64,000 bases of DNA from Streptomyces chartreusis (GTDB lineage Bacteria; Actinomycetota; Actinomycetes; Streptomycetales; Streptomycetaceae): the NCBI RefSeq assembly GCF_008704715.1, contig NZ_CP023689.1:6386001-6450000 (forward strand), written 5' to 3'. This document shows, in pieces, positions 1 to 7,438 of this stretch (within the stretch, counting starts at the first letter, position 1; each line of letters opens with the position of its first letter). The translations under genes and the position numbers were made by a program. Below the pieces are notes generated by a model. That model worked only from the letters and a program-made list of their open reading frames with translations. It did no database searches and was not told the DNA's origin.

Positions 1-111
1 TTCTGGTTCGAGGGCAACTTCGAGTCGTACGAGAAGAACAAGATCGAGCGTCTCGGTCCGGACGCCGCCCGTCCGCACCGTGCCACCTACAAGAAGCTGA
101 CCCGGGGCTGA
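1..111 (+). CDS. ettA: EttA-type ABC-F ATPase, C-terminal fragment
   Basis: Only the last 36 codons and the TGA stop are inside the window. The visible peptide (FWFEGNFESYEKNKIERLG, then HRATYKKLTRG at the end) resembles the C-terminus of EttA, the energy-dependent translational throttle protein. This is an ABC-F ATPase that binds the ribosomal E site and gates entry into the elongation cycle according to ATP/ADP status. No ATPase motif is visible because the rest lies upstream, so the call rests on the tail alone. The thioesterase gene starts 6 nt after the stop, so the two are probably cotranscribed. Confidence 0.72.
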   Translation, partial: FWFEGNFESYEKNKIERLGPDAARPHRATYKKLTRG

Positions 112-117
112 TCGATC

Positions 118-564
118 TTGCGCCACATCTACCGCTGCCCGCTGCGCTGGGCGGACATGGACGCGTACGGCCACGTCAACAACGTGGTCTTCCTCCGCTA
201 CCTGGAGGAAGCCCGTATCGACTTCCTGTTCCGTCCCGAGAAGGACTTCAAGCAGGGGTCCGTGGTGGCGCGCCACGAGATCGACTACAAGCGGCAGCTC
301 GTCCACCGGCACCACCCGGTGGCCATCGAGCTGTGGATCAGTGAGATCAGGGCCGCGTCCTTCACCATCATGTACGAGGTGAAGGACGACGACCTGGTCT
401 ACGTCCGGGCCTCGACGGTGGTCGTGCCGTTCGACTTCCAGGCGGAGCGGCCGCGCCGGATCACCGCGGAGGAGAAGGAGTTCCTCCGCGAGTACATGGA
501 CGACGAGCCCGGCAAGGCCGGCAAAGCCGGCGGGACCGAAGAGGAGGAGGCCGTCGCCGCATGA
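118..564 (+). CDS. Hotdog-fold acyl-CoA thioesterase (4HBT family)
   Basis: 148 residues, the usual length of a single hotdog domain. The N-terminus RWADMDAYGHVNN is the signature of 4-hydroxybenzoyl-CoA thioesterase/YbgC-like enzymes, with the Asp in DMDAYGH at the catalytic position and a long helix (LRYLEEARIDFLF) after it. It should hydrolyse an acyl-CoA or acyl-thioester in the cytoplasm; the substrate cannot be read from sequence. The TTG at 118 was chosen because the next ATG (157) would remove the strand before the catalytic Asp. The gene follows ettA by 6 nt and overlaps the next gene by ATGA at 561-564, so the three form an operon. The C-terminus has a low-complexity Lys/Gly/Glu tail. 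Confidence 0.85.
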   Translation: MRHIYRCPLRWADMDAYGHVNNVVFLRYLEEARIDFLFRPEKDFKQGSVVARHEIDYKRQLVHRHHPVAIELWISEIRAASFTIMYEVKDDDLVYVRASTVVVPFDFQAERPRRITAEEKEFLREYMDDEPGKAGKAGGTEEEEAVAA

Positions 565-1229
565 CGGTGCTCCACCTCGCCGACGAGGGGGAGGCGGCGG
601 ATCTCGCGGCCTTCCTCTCCCGGCTGCTCCACTACGACCGCGGCGCCGCCGTCCGTCTCCAGGCGGCCGGCACCGCGCTCGCCGTCTTCGGCCGCCCGCC
701 TTCCTTCGAGGTGCTGGCGATCCGCGCCGTACGCCTGGCGAAGCCGTACGAGAACGGACTCGACGTCACGCTGGACGTGACCGTCTCCGCGGGTGAACTC
801 CTGGAGTCCGTCGACGAGTCGGCGGCCACCGCAGTCGTACCGGACGCCGTGACCGGGCCGCCGTGGGCCGGGGTGCTCCCGCCGCGCGGCGGATGGCGGC
901 CGGTGCCGGGGCTGCCCGCGCCCGACGCCCTGCGGGCGATGATCGGCTCGGGTGTCGCGGAGTTCCGCTCACGCACACAGGAGTTGGCCCAGGAGCGGCG
1001 TACCCGCGCCGAACTCGACCGGATCGGGCGGGAGATCTGGTCCCGGACCGTCGGGGACACCCGTCTTCCGGTGCGGGCCGTGCACGCGGCCCAGTCGCTG
1101 GGATTCCTGCGCGCCACCGGGGAGCCGGCGCTGCTCTCGTCCGGCGCGTGGCTACGGCTGCGCACGCCGTACGGGTCGATCGCCGTACGGCGTGCGGGAC
1201 TCGGCGCGCTCGACGTCAGCGTCCGCTGA
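561..1229 (+). CDS. Conserved actinobacterial protein of unknown function
   Basis: 222 residues, translationally coupled to the thioesterase by an ATGA overlap. I recognise no catalytic motif, signal peptide or membrane segment. The sequence is soluble and mixed alpha/beta, with a central Pro/Gly-rich turn (GPPWAGVLPPRGGW) and a charged helix around residues 130-155 (RSRTQELAQERRTRAEL). Homologous-looking proteins sit next to ettA in Streptomyces as far as I recall, so a housekeeping role linked to the thioesterase is possible but unproven. Codon usage matches its neighbours, so the frame is real. Confidence 0.7.
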   Translation: MTVLHLADEGEAADLAAFLSRLLHYDRGAAVRLQAAGTALAVFGRPPSFEVLAIRAVRLAKPYENGLDVTLDVTVSAGELLESVDESAATAVVPDAVTGPPWAGVLPPRGGWRPVPGLPAPDALRAMIGSGVAEFRSRTQELAQERRTRAELDRIGREIWSRTVGDTRLPVRAVHAAQSLGFLRATGEPALLSSGAWLRLRTPYGSIAVRRAGLGALDVSVR

Positions 1230-1240
1230 CACTCATGATC

Positions 1241-1264
1241 ACTTACTGTTTGGTGACAGTGAGT
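1241..1264. terminator. Bidirectional stem-loop terminator
   Basis: ACTTACTGT (1241-1249) can pair with ACAGTGAGT (1256-1264), giving 9 pairs including one G-U, around a 6-nt loop. It lies in the 45-bp gap between the convergent genes ending at 1229 and 1275 and probably serves both. There is no U-tract, which is common for Streptomyces terminators. Confidence 0.5.
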
Positions 1265-1274
1265 CGCGGCAGGG

Positions 1275-1688
1275 TCAGCCCGCCGTGTTCACCATGGACG
1301 CCGCCGCGTACGTCAGGTAGTTCCACAGCGTCCGCTCGTGCTCCTCGGAGAGGCCGAGCTCGTCGACGGCGACCCGCATGTGCTTCAGCCAGGCGTCGTG
1401 CGCCGCACGGTCGACGGTGAAGGGGGCGTGGCGCATCCGCAGACGGGGGTGGCCGCGGTTCTCGCTGTACGTCGTCGGGCCGCCCCAGTACTGGATGAGG
1501 AAGAAGGTCAGGCGCTCCTCGGCCGGACCCAGGTCCTCCTCGGGGTACATGGGCCGCAGCAGCGGGTCCTCGGCCACACCCTCGTAGAAGCGGTGGACGA
1601 GGCGGCGGAAGGTCTCCTCCCCGCCGACCTGCTCGTAGAAGGTCTGCTCCTGAAGCGTGCCGCGCCGAATCTCTTTCACGTCGTCCAT
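1275..1688 (-). CDS. glbO: Truncated haemoglobin, group II (TrHbO type)
   Basis: 137 residues from the ATG at 1688. The longer in-frame extension upstream is rejected because it lacks coding character and family members are about 125-135 residues. Features of 2/2 globins are visible: FYEQVGGEETFRRLVHRFYEGV at the N-terminus (A/B helices with a B10 Tyr candidate), the LTFFLIQYWGGP segment and RMRHAPF, whose His is the proximal haem ligand. TrHbO proteins bind O2 with high affinity and are linked to peroxide or nitrosative stress and to membrane respiration; the exact role here is inference. The gene stands alone, divergent from the methyltransferase gene, with a 179-bp shared upstream region. 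Confidence 0.92.
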   Translation of the reverse strand: MDDVKEIRRGTLQEQTFYEQVGGEETFRRLVHRFYEGVAEDPLLRPMYPEEDLGPAEERLTFFLIQYWGGPTTYSENRGHPRLRMRHAPFTVDRAAHDAWLKHMRVAVDELGLSEEHERTLWNYLTYAAASMVNTAG

Positions 1689-1754
1689 GGTCTCAGACGC
1701 GGCGACCGAGGACTCAAGGCTTAGGACCAGCCGACCGGGAAGCACCGGTCGTAA

Positions 1755-1774
1755 CTGCTCGTGACTGCTCGTGA
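1755..1774. repeat. Tandem 10-bp direct repeat between glbO and the methyltransferase gene
   Basis: CTGCTCGTGA occurs twice head to tail (1755-1764, 1765-1774), followed by a partial third copy CTGC. It sits in the divergent promoter region between the starts at 1688 and 1868. One helical turn per unit would suit a regulator-binding site, but two copies could also be chance or slippage. Confidence 0.45.
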
Positions 1775-1867
1775 CTGCCCCCGGCCGCCGCACCCGGCCG
1801 AATGGCTCGTTCCGGATCGTCCGGTCAGGCGCTCGCCCCGCACCGTCTCCCGCAGGACAGTGGACGT

Positions 1868-2854
1868 ATGAGCGCGCACGCTCTCGACAGGGACCTGGAG
1901 GACCTCGCCACCTCGGCGAGGGCCGCACTGGTGCGTGAGATCGACGCGAGCGGGGCGTGGGCCGGCGACCCCGGGTGGCGGGAGGTCTTCGGCGCCGTGC
2001 CACGGCATCTGTTCGTGCCGTACTACTACGTCGGCGTCGCCGGCGGCTACGAGCGGCGCTGGGGCCAGAGCCCCGATCCCGCCGCCCGCGAGCGCTGGGT
2101 GCGCGGTGCCTACGCCGACACCCCGCTGGCCACCAGACTGCGCGACGGCGAGCTGCTCTCCTCCAGCAGCCAGCCGTCCCTGATGGCGATGATGCTGGTC
2201 GCGCTTCAGGTGGCGGACGGCCACCGGGTCCTGGAGATCGGCGCGGGCACCGGCTACAACGCCGCCCTGCTCGCCCGGCGGCTCGGCGACGACGACCTCG
2301 TCACCACCGTCGACCTGGAACCGGAGATCACCGAGTCGGCGCGAGGGCATCTGGCCGCCGCCGGGTACCGCCCCGCCGTCGTCACCGGCGACGGCGCCCG
2401 CGGCGTCCCGGCGCGCGCCCCCTACGACCGCATCGTCGCGACCTGCACCCTGCCGTCGATCCCGCGCGCCTGGCTCGCCCAGTGCCGCCCCGACGCCCGG
2501 ATCCTGACCCCGCTCGCCACCGGCCTGGTCACCCTCGCCGTCCAGGACGCCGAGCACGCCGAGGGACGCTTTCTGCACACCCCCGCCTACTTCGTGCCAC
2601 TGCGCGGCGGCAGCCGGAGCGAACCCGAGCTCCCGCCGGTGGCGGGGCTGCCGCGCCGGGCCAGGGAGCACGAACTGTTCCGCTTCCTGCTCACCCTCAC
2701 CCGCGGCAGCCTCGACCCGCAGGAGGCGTACACGCTGTGGGAGCACGAGGGACAGCCCCAGCGGGAGCGGTACGGCATCACCGTGCGCGGCGAACACGAG
2801 TGGGCGTGGCTGGACGACCCCGAGGGTCCCTACGCCTGGCCCCTGCCCGGCTGA
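1868..2854 (+). CDS. PCMT-like SAM-dependent methyltransferase
   Basis: 328 residues from the ATG at 1868. The reading frame extends to 1802, but that part reads like non-coding sequence. The Rossmann motif I is VLEIGAGTGYNAALLA, preceded by the L-isoaspartyl methyltransferase hallmark LLSSSSQPSLMAMML and followed by VDLEPEI and YDRIVATCT. The layout matches the protein-L-isoaspartate O-methyltransferase (PCMT) superfamily. The C-terminal extension of about 100 residues resembles the actinobacterial branch that also includes lanthipeptide-associated aspartyl methyltransferases. No lanthipeptide gene is nearby, so a stand-alone repair or housekeeping role is more likely. The substrate is not determinable. 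Confidence 0.82.
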   Translation: MSAHALDRDLEDLATSARAALVREIDASGAWAGDPGWREVFGAVPRHLFVPYYYVGVAGGYERRWGQSPDPAARERWVRGAYADTPLATRLRDGELLSSSSQPSLMAMMLVALQVADGHRVLEIGAGTGYNAALLARRLGDDDLVTTVDLEPEITESARGHLAAAGYRPAVVTGDGARGVPARAPYDRIVATCTLPSIPRAWLAQCRPDARILTPLATGLVTLAVQDAEHAEGRFLHTPAYFVPLRGGSRSEPELPPVAGLPRRAREHELFRFLLTLTRGSLDPQEAYTLWEHEGQPQRERYGITVRGEHEWAWLDDPEGPYAWPLPG

Positions 2855-2864
2855 GACGCCGGAA

Positions 2865-2906
2865 GGGGCCGGCCGTACGGGCTTTCACCGCCGTACGGCC
2901 GACCCC
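2865..2906. terminator. Bidirectional terminator between the methyltransferase and FHA genes
   Basis: GGCCGTACGG (2871-2880) pairs perfectly with CCGTACGGCC (2891-2900) around a 10-nt loop. The stem is extended by GGGG (2865-2868) with CCCC (2903-2906) across a small internal loop. It fills the 69-bp gap between convergent genes. Confidence 0.8.
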
Positions 2907-2923
2907 TCCCGGGTGCCGACCAG

Positions 2924-4420
2924 CTAGCCGCGCCGGATCGTGATCGTCGTCCAGGCGCCCACGTGCACCCGGTCGCCGTCCTGGAGCGGTACCGGTACGA
3001 AGGGCTGGATGGGCTCCTCGGAGCCGTTCACCGTCGTGCCGTTCGTCGAGTTCTGGTCGACGACCGCCCAGGTGCCGTCCGGCTGCTGGACCAGGACGGC
3101 GTGCTGGTGCGAGACGCCCGGGTCCTCCGGCGGCACCGACAGGTCGATGTCGGGGGTGTCGCCGGTGGAGTGGCGGCGGCGGCCGATGGTGACCTGGTTG
3201 CCGGTGAGCGTGCGCTGCTGCTCGGGCGAGTACGCGGGCAGGTTCAGACCGGCGGCCTCGGGGCCGGAACGGTGCATCATCGCCATGAAGTACTCACGGT
3301 CCGGACCGATGGTCGCCAGCCAGGTCGCCGGCTGCTGCTGGTAGCCGGGCCCGGGCGGCGGGGCCTGGTTCGCGCCGGGCTGCGGATAGCCGTAGCCGCC
3401 CTGCGGGGGAGCGCCGGGGGCACCCGGGCCGCCGGGGCCGGACGACGGCGGGGAGATCACCCAGTCGTCGTCACCGCCGCCGAAGGACGGGCCGCCCTGC
3501 GGCGGACGGTTCGGGTCCTGCCCGAAGCCGGGCGGGGCCTGCGGCGCGGAGGGGCCGGGGCCGGCCGGCTGGAACGCCTGCGGAGCGCCACCGGGGCCAC
3601 CGTGGCCGGGCGGGGGCGGAGGCGGGCCCTGCCGTGAGGGGTCGCCGCCGAAGGCGGAGGGCGCGTTCATGCCGTGGCCGCCGGGACCACCCGGTGCGCC
3701 GTGGCCGCCGGGGCCTGGGCCGCCCGGAGCTCCGGGACCGCCAGGGCCCTGACCGGGGAAACCGGGGCCACCCGGTGCGCCGGGGTTGGTGGCGCCAGGA
3801 CCGCCGGGGGCACCGGGGCCGGGGCCGAAGCCGCCGGGACCACCCGGACCACCGTGACCGCCGGGACCCTGACCCGGGCCGCCGGGGCCACCCTGAGCGT
3901 GCGGGTCCGCGCCGAACGGCGGGATCGGTTCCGCCGGCCGGTTCACCTGCGACGGGCGCGAGCCCTGGTACTCGTACGAGTCACCGCCGCCGAACGACGG
4001 CGGGGGACCCGACTGCTGCTGGAAGTGGGACGGCAGGCCGGGGCCGCCGGGCGCCGGCGGGCGCGGGGCCGCGGGCGTGTACGACGTCGCCGTGTTGGTC
4101 AGGAAGTTCCACCGGCACTCCTCGCAGAACGGCGCACCGCCCTCACGGGGCGTACGGCACTGCGGGCAGAGCTCCGGCTCCCGGGCACCGGGCATGGGCG
4201 GCGGGCCGCCCTGCTGACCCATGTTCGGGCCACCGGACGGACCACCGGGTCCAGGGACGCCGGGGCCGGGACCGGGGCCGCCGGGAGGCGGGAAGCCGTA
4301 GCCGCCGCCGGGCGGGGGCGGGGGAGGAGGGGGCGGAGGTACGGCACCGGCCATGCGGTGACCGCAGACCTCGCACCAGTCGTCGGAACCCGACTGGTGT
4401 CCGTTCGGGCAGGTCGGCAT
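2924..4420 (-). CDS. FHA-domain phosphothreonine reader with two zinc ribbons and Pro/Gly-rich linker
   Basis: 498 residues from the ATG at 4420, preceded by a strong Shine-Dalgarno (GAGGGGGAAG); the 17-residue upstream extension is rejected. Order: zinc ribbon 1 (CPNGH to CEVCG, residues 4-22), Pro/Gly stretch, zinc ribbon 2 (CPQCR to CEECR, about 80-100), a long disordered Gly/Pro/Gln-rich region with GGPG-type repeats (about 110-370), then a C-terminal FHA domain with IGRRRHS, the VSHQHA core and NSTNGTTVNG. FHA domains bind phosphothreonine peptides. As last gene of the PknG operon it is the likely reader of PknG phosphorylation, like GarA in mycobacteria, although no GarA-type threonine motif is obvious. 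A perfect 8-bp stem-loop (4443-4462) lies just upstream of the RBS. Confidence 0.9.
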   Translation of the reverse strand: MPTCPNGHQSGSDDWCEVCGHRMAGAVPPPPPPPPPPGGGYGFPPPGGPGPGPGVPGPGGPSGGPNMGQQGGPPPMPGAREPELCPQCRTPREGGAPFCEECRWNFLTNTATSYTPAAPRPPAPGGPGLPSHFQQQSGPPPSFGGGDSYEYQGSRPSQVNRPAEPIPPFGADPHAQGGPGGPGQGPGGHGGPGGPGGFGPGPGAPGGPGATNPGAPGGPGFPGQGPGGPGAPGGPGPGGHGAPGGPGGHGMNAPSAFGGDPSRQGPPPPPPGHGGPGGAPQAFQPAGPGPSAPQAPPGFGQDPNRPPQGGPSFGGGDDDWVISPPSSGPGGPGAPGAPPQGGYGYPQPGANQAPPPGPGYQQQPATWLATIGPDREYFMAMMHRSGPEAAGLNLPAYSPEQQRTLTGNQVTIGRRRHSTGDTPDIDLSVPPEDPGVSHQHAVLVQQPDGTWAVVDQNSTNGTTVNGSEEPIQPFVPVPLQDGDRVHVGAWTTITIRRG

Positions 4421-4512
4421 GTCGGCGCTTCCCCCTCTCTTTTCCGGTCGCTCTCGACCGGATTTCTCCAACCCCGAGGGGTCAGGCTCGATCTTTTCCG
4501 GGTCCTGCTAGG

Positions 4513-5859
4513 TCACTTCTTTACACGAACAGTCTTTGTGGACCGTGTCTCGAGAGTCATCTCGTCGGCCTCCGCGACCTTCGCCTTCAGTCGCACAGTA
4601 CCCGCCGCGGCGTCGACAACGTCCACCACCTTCGCAAGGAGTTTCGCCGTATCCGCATTTCCGGAGGCGCTGGCGAGCTGAACGGCGCGGCCCAGTTTGG
4701 CCGTTGCTCCATCCATATCGCCCGCTTTGCGAAGATCGAGCCCTTGTTGAATGGCTTGTGCCAGTTCTGCCTGGCCGGTGTAGTGGGCGACCTGAGGGTT
4801 GATCGACGTCGAGGCGACCATGTCGTCGGTCCACACGGCTCGTACCAGCCCCTGCGCGCCCAAGTTGTGCGCGCTCCCATCGGGTTGCGGGACGACGAGG
4901 GAGACCCGGGCGGCGAGCATCTCCTGGCCGAGGCCCGCGGCCGGGACCTCGACACAGACGTGGTAGTCACGGGACTCGTCGCCCCAGGAACCCGTGGGGT
5001 AGTCCCCGGCGCGCGGACCGGCCTCGGTGCGGCGGTCGGTCAAGTCCTCGACGGTGGGTGCGACCTGCTTGACGAACTTGATGGTCGTGCCGACCGGCGT
5101 CCACACCCGCAGGGCGACGTCCGCGACCTCCTTGCCCATCGCCGTCTCCATCATCTGTGTGAAGTCGGCGGCGAGGCCGGCCGGATCGGCGACGATGTCG
5201 GCGCTGCCGAGCAGCGCCGAGGCGATGCCTGTGACTTCTTTCACTTCCCAGTCCGTACCCACGCCGCGGGCGTCGCATGTGAAACGTCCGGCGCAGGAGT
5301 CGAGCGCCGCTTTGAGGTCCTCCGGCGACTCGTGTTCGTTGCGGCCGTCGGTGAGCAGGATGCCGTGCCGGATGGCGACGTCTTCCGAGGACAGCAGCCG
5401 GTCGGCGAGCCGCAGCCAGGTGCCGATCGCGGTGCCGCCGCCCGCGCTGAGCCGGCGCAGCGCCTGCTTGGCCTGGTCGCGGGTGGTGGCGTCGGCCACG
5501 GCGAGACGTCCGCCGCCCGGATACACCTCCTTGGCCACGTGCGTGCCGCCGATCACGGCGAAGTGCACGCCGTCGCGCAGGGTGTCGATCGCGGCGGCCG
5601 TGGCGTCGCGGGCGTTGCGCATCTTGGTCGGCGGGTAGTCCATCGAGCCCGAGCAGTCCACCATGATCGCCACGGCCGCGGACGGGCCCTGCCCCGGAGC
5701 GTAGAGGTGGGGCGCGGCGACCGCGCTGCCGATCGTGCCGCCGCCGGTCGCGGTCACCGTGACGATCGCGCTGACGTCCCGGCCGCCCTCCGGCAGGTAC
5801 TCGTTCTGGTACACGTCCACCGAGAACTGCGGCACGTTTGATTTCGAGAAATTGGCCAT
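4513..5859 (-). CDS. vWA (TerY-like) domain protein
   Basis: 448 residues. A von Willebrand A domain occupies about residues 60-250. Its metal-ion-dependent adhesion site is intact: DCSGSMD (DxSxS), the threonine in GGGTAIG and the aspartate in LLTDGRNE. After it comes a beta-rich region (about 260-370), then a helical C-terminus from about 385. There is no signal peptide, so it should be cytoplasmic. Such vWA proteins bind partner proteins through Mg2+ and are a fixed partner of PP2C phosphatases and Ser/Thr kinases in the described TerY-P triads. Here it lies between the PP2C and FHA genes, which suggests a scaffold role. The RBS is a purine-rich stretch just before the ATG at 5859. Confidence 0.88.
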   Translation of the reverse strand: MANFSKSNVPQFSVDVYQNEYLPEGGRDVSAIVTVTATGGGTIGSAVAAPHLYAPGQGPSAAVAIMVDCSGSMDYPPTKMRNARDATAAAIDTLRDGVHFAVIGGTHVAKEVYPGGGRLAVADATTRDQAKQALRRLSAGGGTAIGTWLRLADRLLSSEDVAIRHGILLTDGRNEHESPEDLKAALDSCAGRFTCDARGVGTDWEVKEVTGIASALLGSADIVADPAGLAADFTQMMETAMGKEVADVALRVWTPVGTTIKFVKQVAPTVEDLTDRRTEAGPRAGDYPTGSWGDESRDYHVCVEVPAAGLGQEMLAARVSLVVPQPDGSAHNLGAQGLVRAVWTDDMVASTSINPQVAHYTGQAELAQAIQQGLDLRKAGDMDGATAKLGRAVQLASASGNADTAKLLAKVVDVVDAAAGTVRLKAKVAEADEMTLETRSTKTVRVKK

Positions 5860-5877
5860 ACCTTCTCAAATCCCCCT

Positions 5878-5897
5878 AAAAAACCCCGTGATGGGGC
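5878..5897 (-). terminator. Weak intrinsic terminator or attenuator between PP2C and vWA genes
   Basis: On the minus strand, CCCC-ATCAC-GGGG is followed directly by six T residues (5883-5878). It lies in the 97-bp gap between the PP2C stop and the vWA start, just after another stem-loop (GGACCGG/CCGGTCC, 5911-5930). The stem is short, so partial termination that lowers vWA and FHA expression is more likely than full termination. Confidence 0.42.
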
Positions 5898-5956
5898 CCT
5901 GGCTGTCGACGGACCGGTCCCCTCCGGTCCGATGAGGCCGTCCCCGCAGCAGGGCC

Positions 5957-7435
5957 TCAGGCCGATCCTGCCCCCATCGGGGGTGCCGGGAACGGCAGGA
6001 CGGCCACTGTTACGTTGTCGTGGCCCCCACCGTCGAGCGCGTGACCGACGAGCACCTGGGCGCTGTGCAGGGGGCGCGCGGCGGCGTCGAGGGGTACGAC
6101 GTCGGCCATGTCCTCGGCCGCCTCCGCGTAGTTCCATAGACCGTCCGTGCACACCACCACCACGCCCGGCCGGTCCGGCTTGAAGGAAGCGGTGTGCGGC
6201 TCCAGTTCGTAGGCGTCCGCGCCGAGCCAGCCGGTGATCGCGTGGGCGCGCTCGTCGGCGTACGCCTCGGCCTCGTTCATCAGGCCCGCGGCGACCATCT
6301 GTGCCGCCCAGGAGTCGTCCTCGGTGAGGCGGGCCGGGGGAGTGCTGCGGTCCACCGGGACCCAGTAGGCGCGGCTGTCGCCGACCCAGCCGACGATCAG
6401 CAGCTCCGGCGTGACCACCGAGCCGACGAACGTGCAGGCGGGCGCGTTCTGGTGGGGGGCCTGCTCGCGGGCCGTGGCGGGCTCGGCGGCCAGGGCGTTG
6501 ACCGCGTTCGAGGCGGCGACGATCGCGTCGTGCATGGCCTGCTGCGGGTGGGTGCCGCGCGGCAGGGCGCCCAGCAGCGACTCGCTCGCGGCCCGGGACG
6601 CGGCCATCGAGGCGTCGTCCGGGCGGGTCGCCGAGGACACACCGTCGCAGACGATCGCCACGACCGCGGGCCGGCCGTCGGGCAGCGCGGTGCAGCAGAC
6701 GGCGAACGCGTCCTCGTTGCGGTGGTGGCGCAGACCCCGGTCGCTGACGGCGGCCACGGGGCCCGCGTCCTGCTCCATGTGGTCGCGCTCGCGCGGTTGC
6801 GCGTGCCCGCAGTTCTCGCAGTAGCCGTCGTGGTCGACACGGCCGGCACGGCACGCCACGCACACCTTGGTGCCCTCCGGCGGGGTCGGCAGGTCGGCCG
6901 CGATCCGCGGGTCGGGCGCCTGCAAGGGGTAGTCGTCGGGCTCCGGCGGCCGGTCGAACCGCACGCCGGACGCCGGGGACACGGGAGAGCCGGTCGGGGC
7001 GGGAACGGCGGCCGGAGGCGGCAGCGGGCCTGCCGGTCCGGCCGGGCCGCCGGGGGCCGGGATGCCGGGGTGTCCCTGCGGTGCCTCGGGAGCGCCCGCC
7101 AGCGGCGGCGGAGGTCCGGGCGGCGGCGGTGCCTGCGGGGGCGGGGGAGTGCCCGGGGGCAGCGCGGCGCCGCCGGGGTCCGTGCCGGTCGGGTCCGGCA
7201 GATGCGCGGGCGCCGGGACGGCGGGGCCTTCCGGCGCGGGGGCCGCGGGCCAGTCCGCGCCGGGCGCACCCGGGGCGGGGGGCGGCGCCGAGCCGTTCAG
7301 GGCGATGGTGGGGTGGTCGTCCGGCCGTACGGGCACGGCGGACAGGTCGTATCCACACGCACCGCAGAAACGGTCACCCGACTCGAGCGGCCATTCGCAG
7401 CTCGGGCAGGCGGACAACTGGGGCATCTGCGACAT
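5957..7435 (-). CDS. PP2C-family Ser/Thr protein phosphatase with two zinc ribbons
   Basis: 492 residues from the ATG at 7435 (an in-frame TTG precedes it at 7438). Zinc ribbon 1 is CPSCEW to CGACGYD (residues 10-30) and zinc ribbon 2 is CVACRAG to CENCGHA (about 190-215), separated by a Pro-rich low-complexity linker. The PP2C domain follows to the C-terminus with VSDRGLRHHRNEDAF, VAIVCDGVSS (metal-binding Asp), VGWVGDSRAYWV, VVVCTDGLWNY and GHDNVTVAVL, so all metal ligands look intact. It removes phosphate from Ser/Thr and is the expected counter-enzyme of the kinase encoded directly upstream. The kinase stop codon and this start nearly abut, implying translational coupling. Confidence 0.93.
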   Translation of the reverse strand: MSQMPQLSACPSCEWPLESGDRFCGACGYDLSAVPVRPDDHPTIALNGSAPPPAPGAPGADWPAAPAPEGPAVPAPAHLPDPTGTDPGGAALPPGTPPPPQAPPPPGPPPPLAGAPEAPQGHPGIPAPGGPAGPAGPLPPPAAVPAPTGSPVSPASGVRFDRPPEPDDYPLQAPDPRIAADLPTPPEGTKVCVACRAGRVDHDGYCENCGHAQPRERDHMEQDAGPVAAVSDRGLRHHRNEDAFAVCCTALPDGRPAVVAIVCDGVSSATRPDDASMAASRAASESLLGALPRGTHPQQAMHDAIVAASNAVNALAAEPATAREQAPHQNAPACTFVGSVVTPELLIVGWVGDSRAYWVPVDRSTPPARLTEDDSWAAQMVAAGLMNEAEAYADERAHAITGWLGADAYELEPHTASFKPDRPGVVVVCTDGLWNYAEAAEDMADVVPLDAAARPLHSAQVLVGHALDGGGHDNVTVAVLPFPAPPMGAGSA

Positions 7436-7438
7436 CAA

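Noticed and set aside
3634..5841. 735-residue plus-strand frame across the FHA and vWA genes
   Set aside because: Arg/Gly-rich nonsense composition typical of antisense frames in GC-rich DNA. The minus-strand genes have intact domains.
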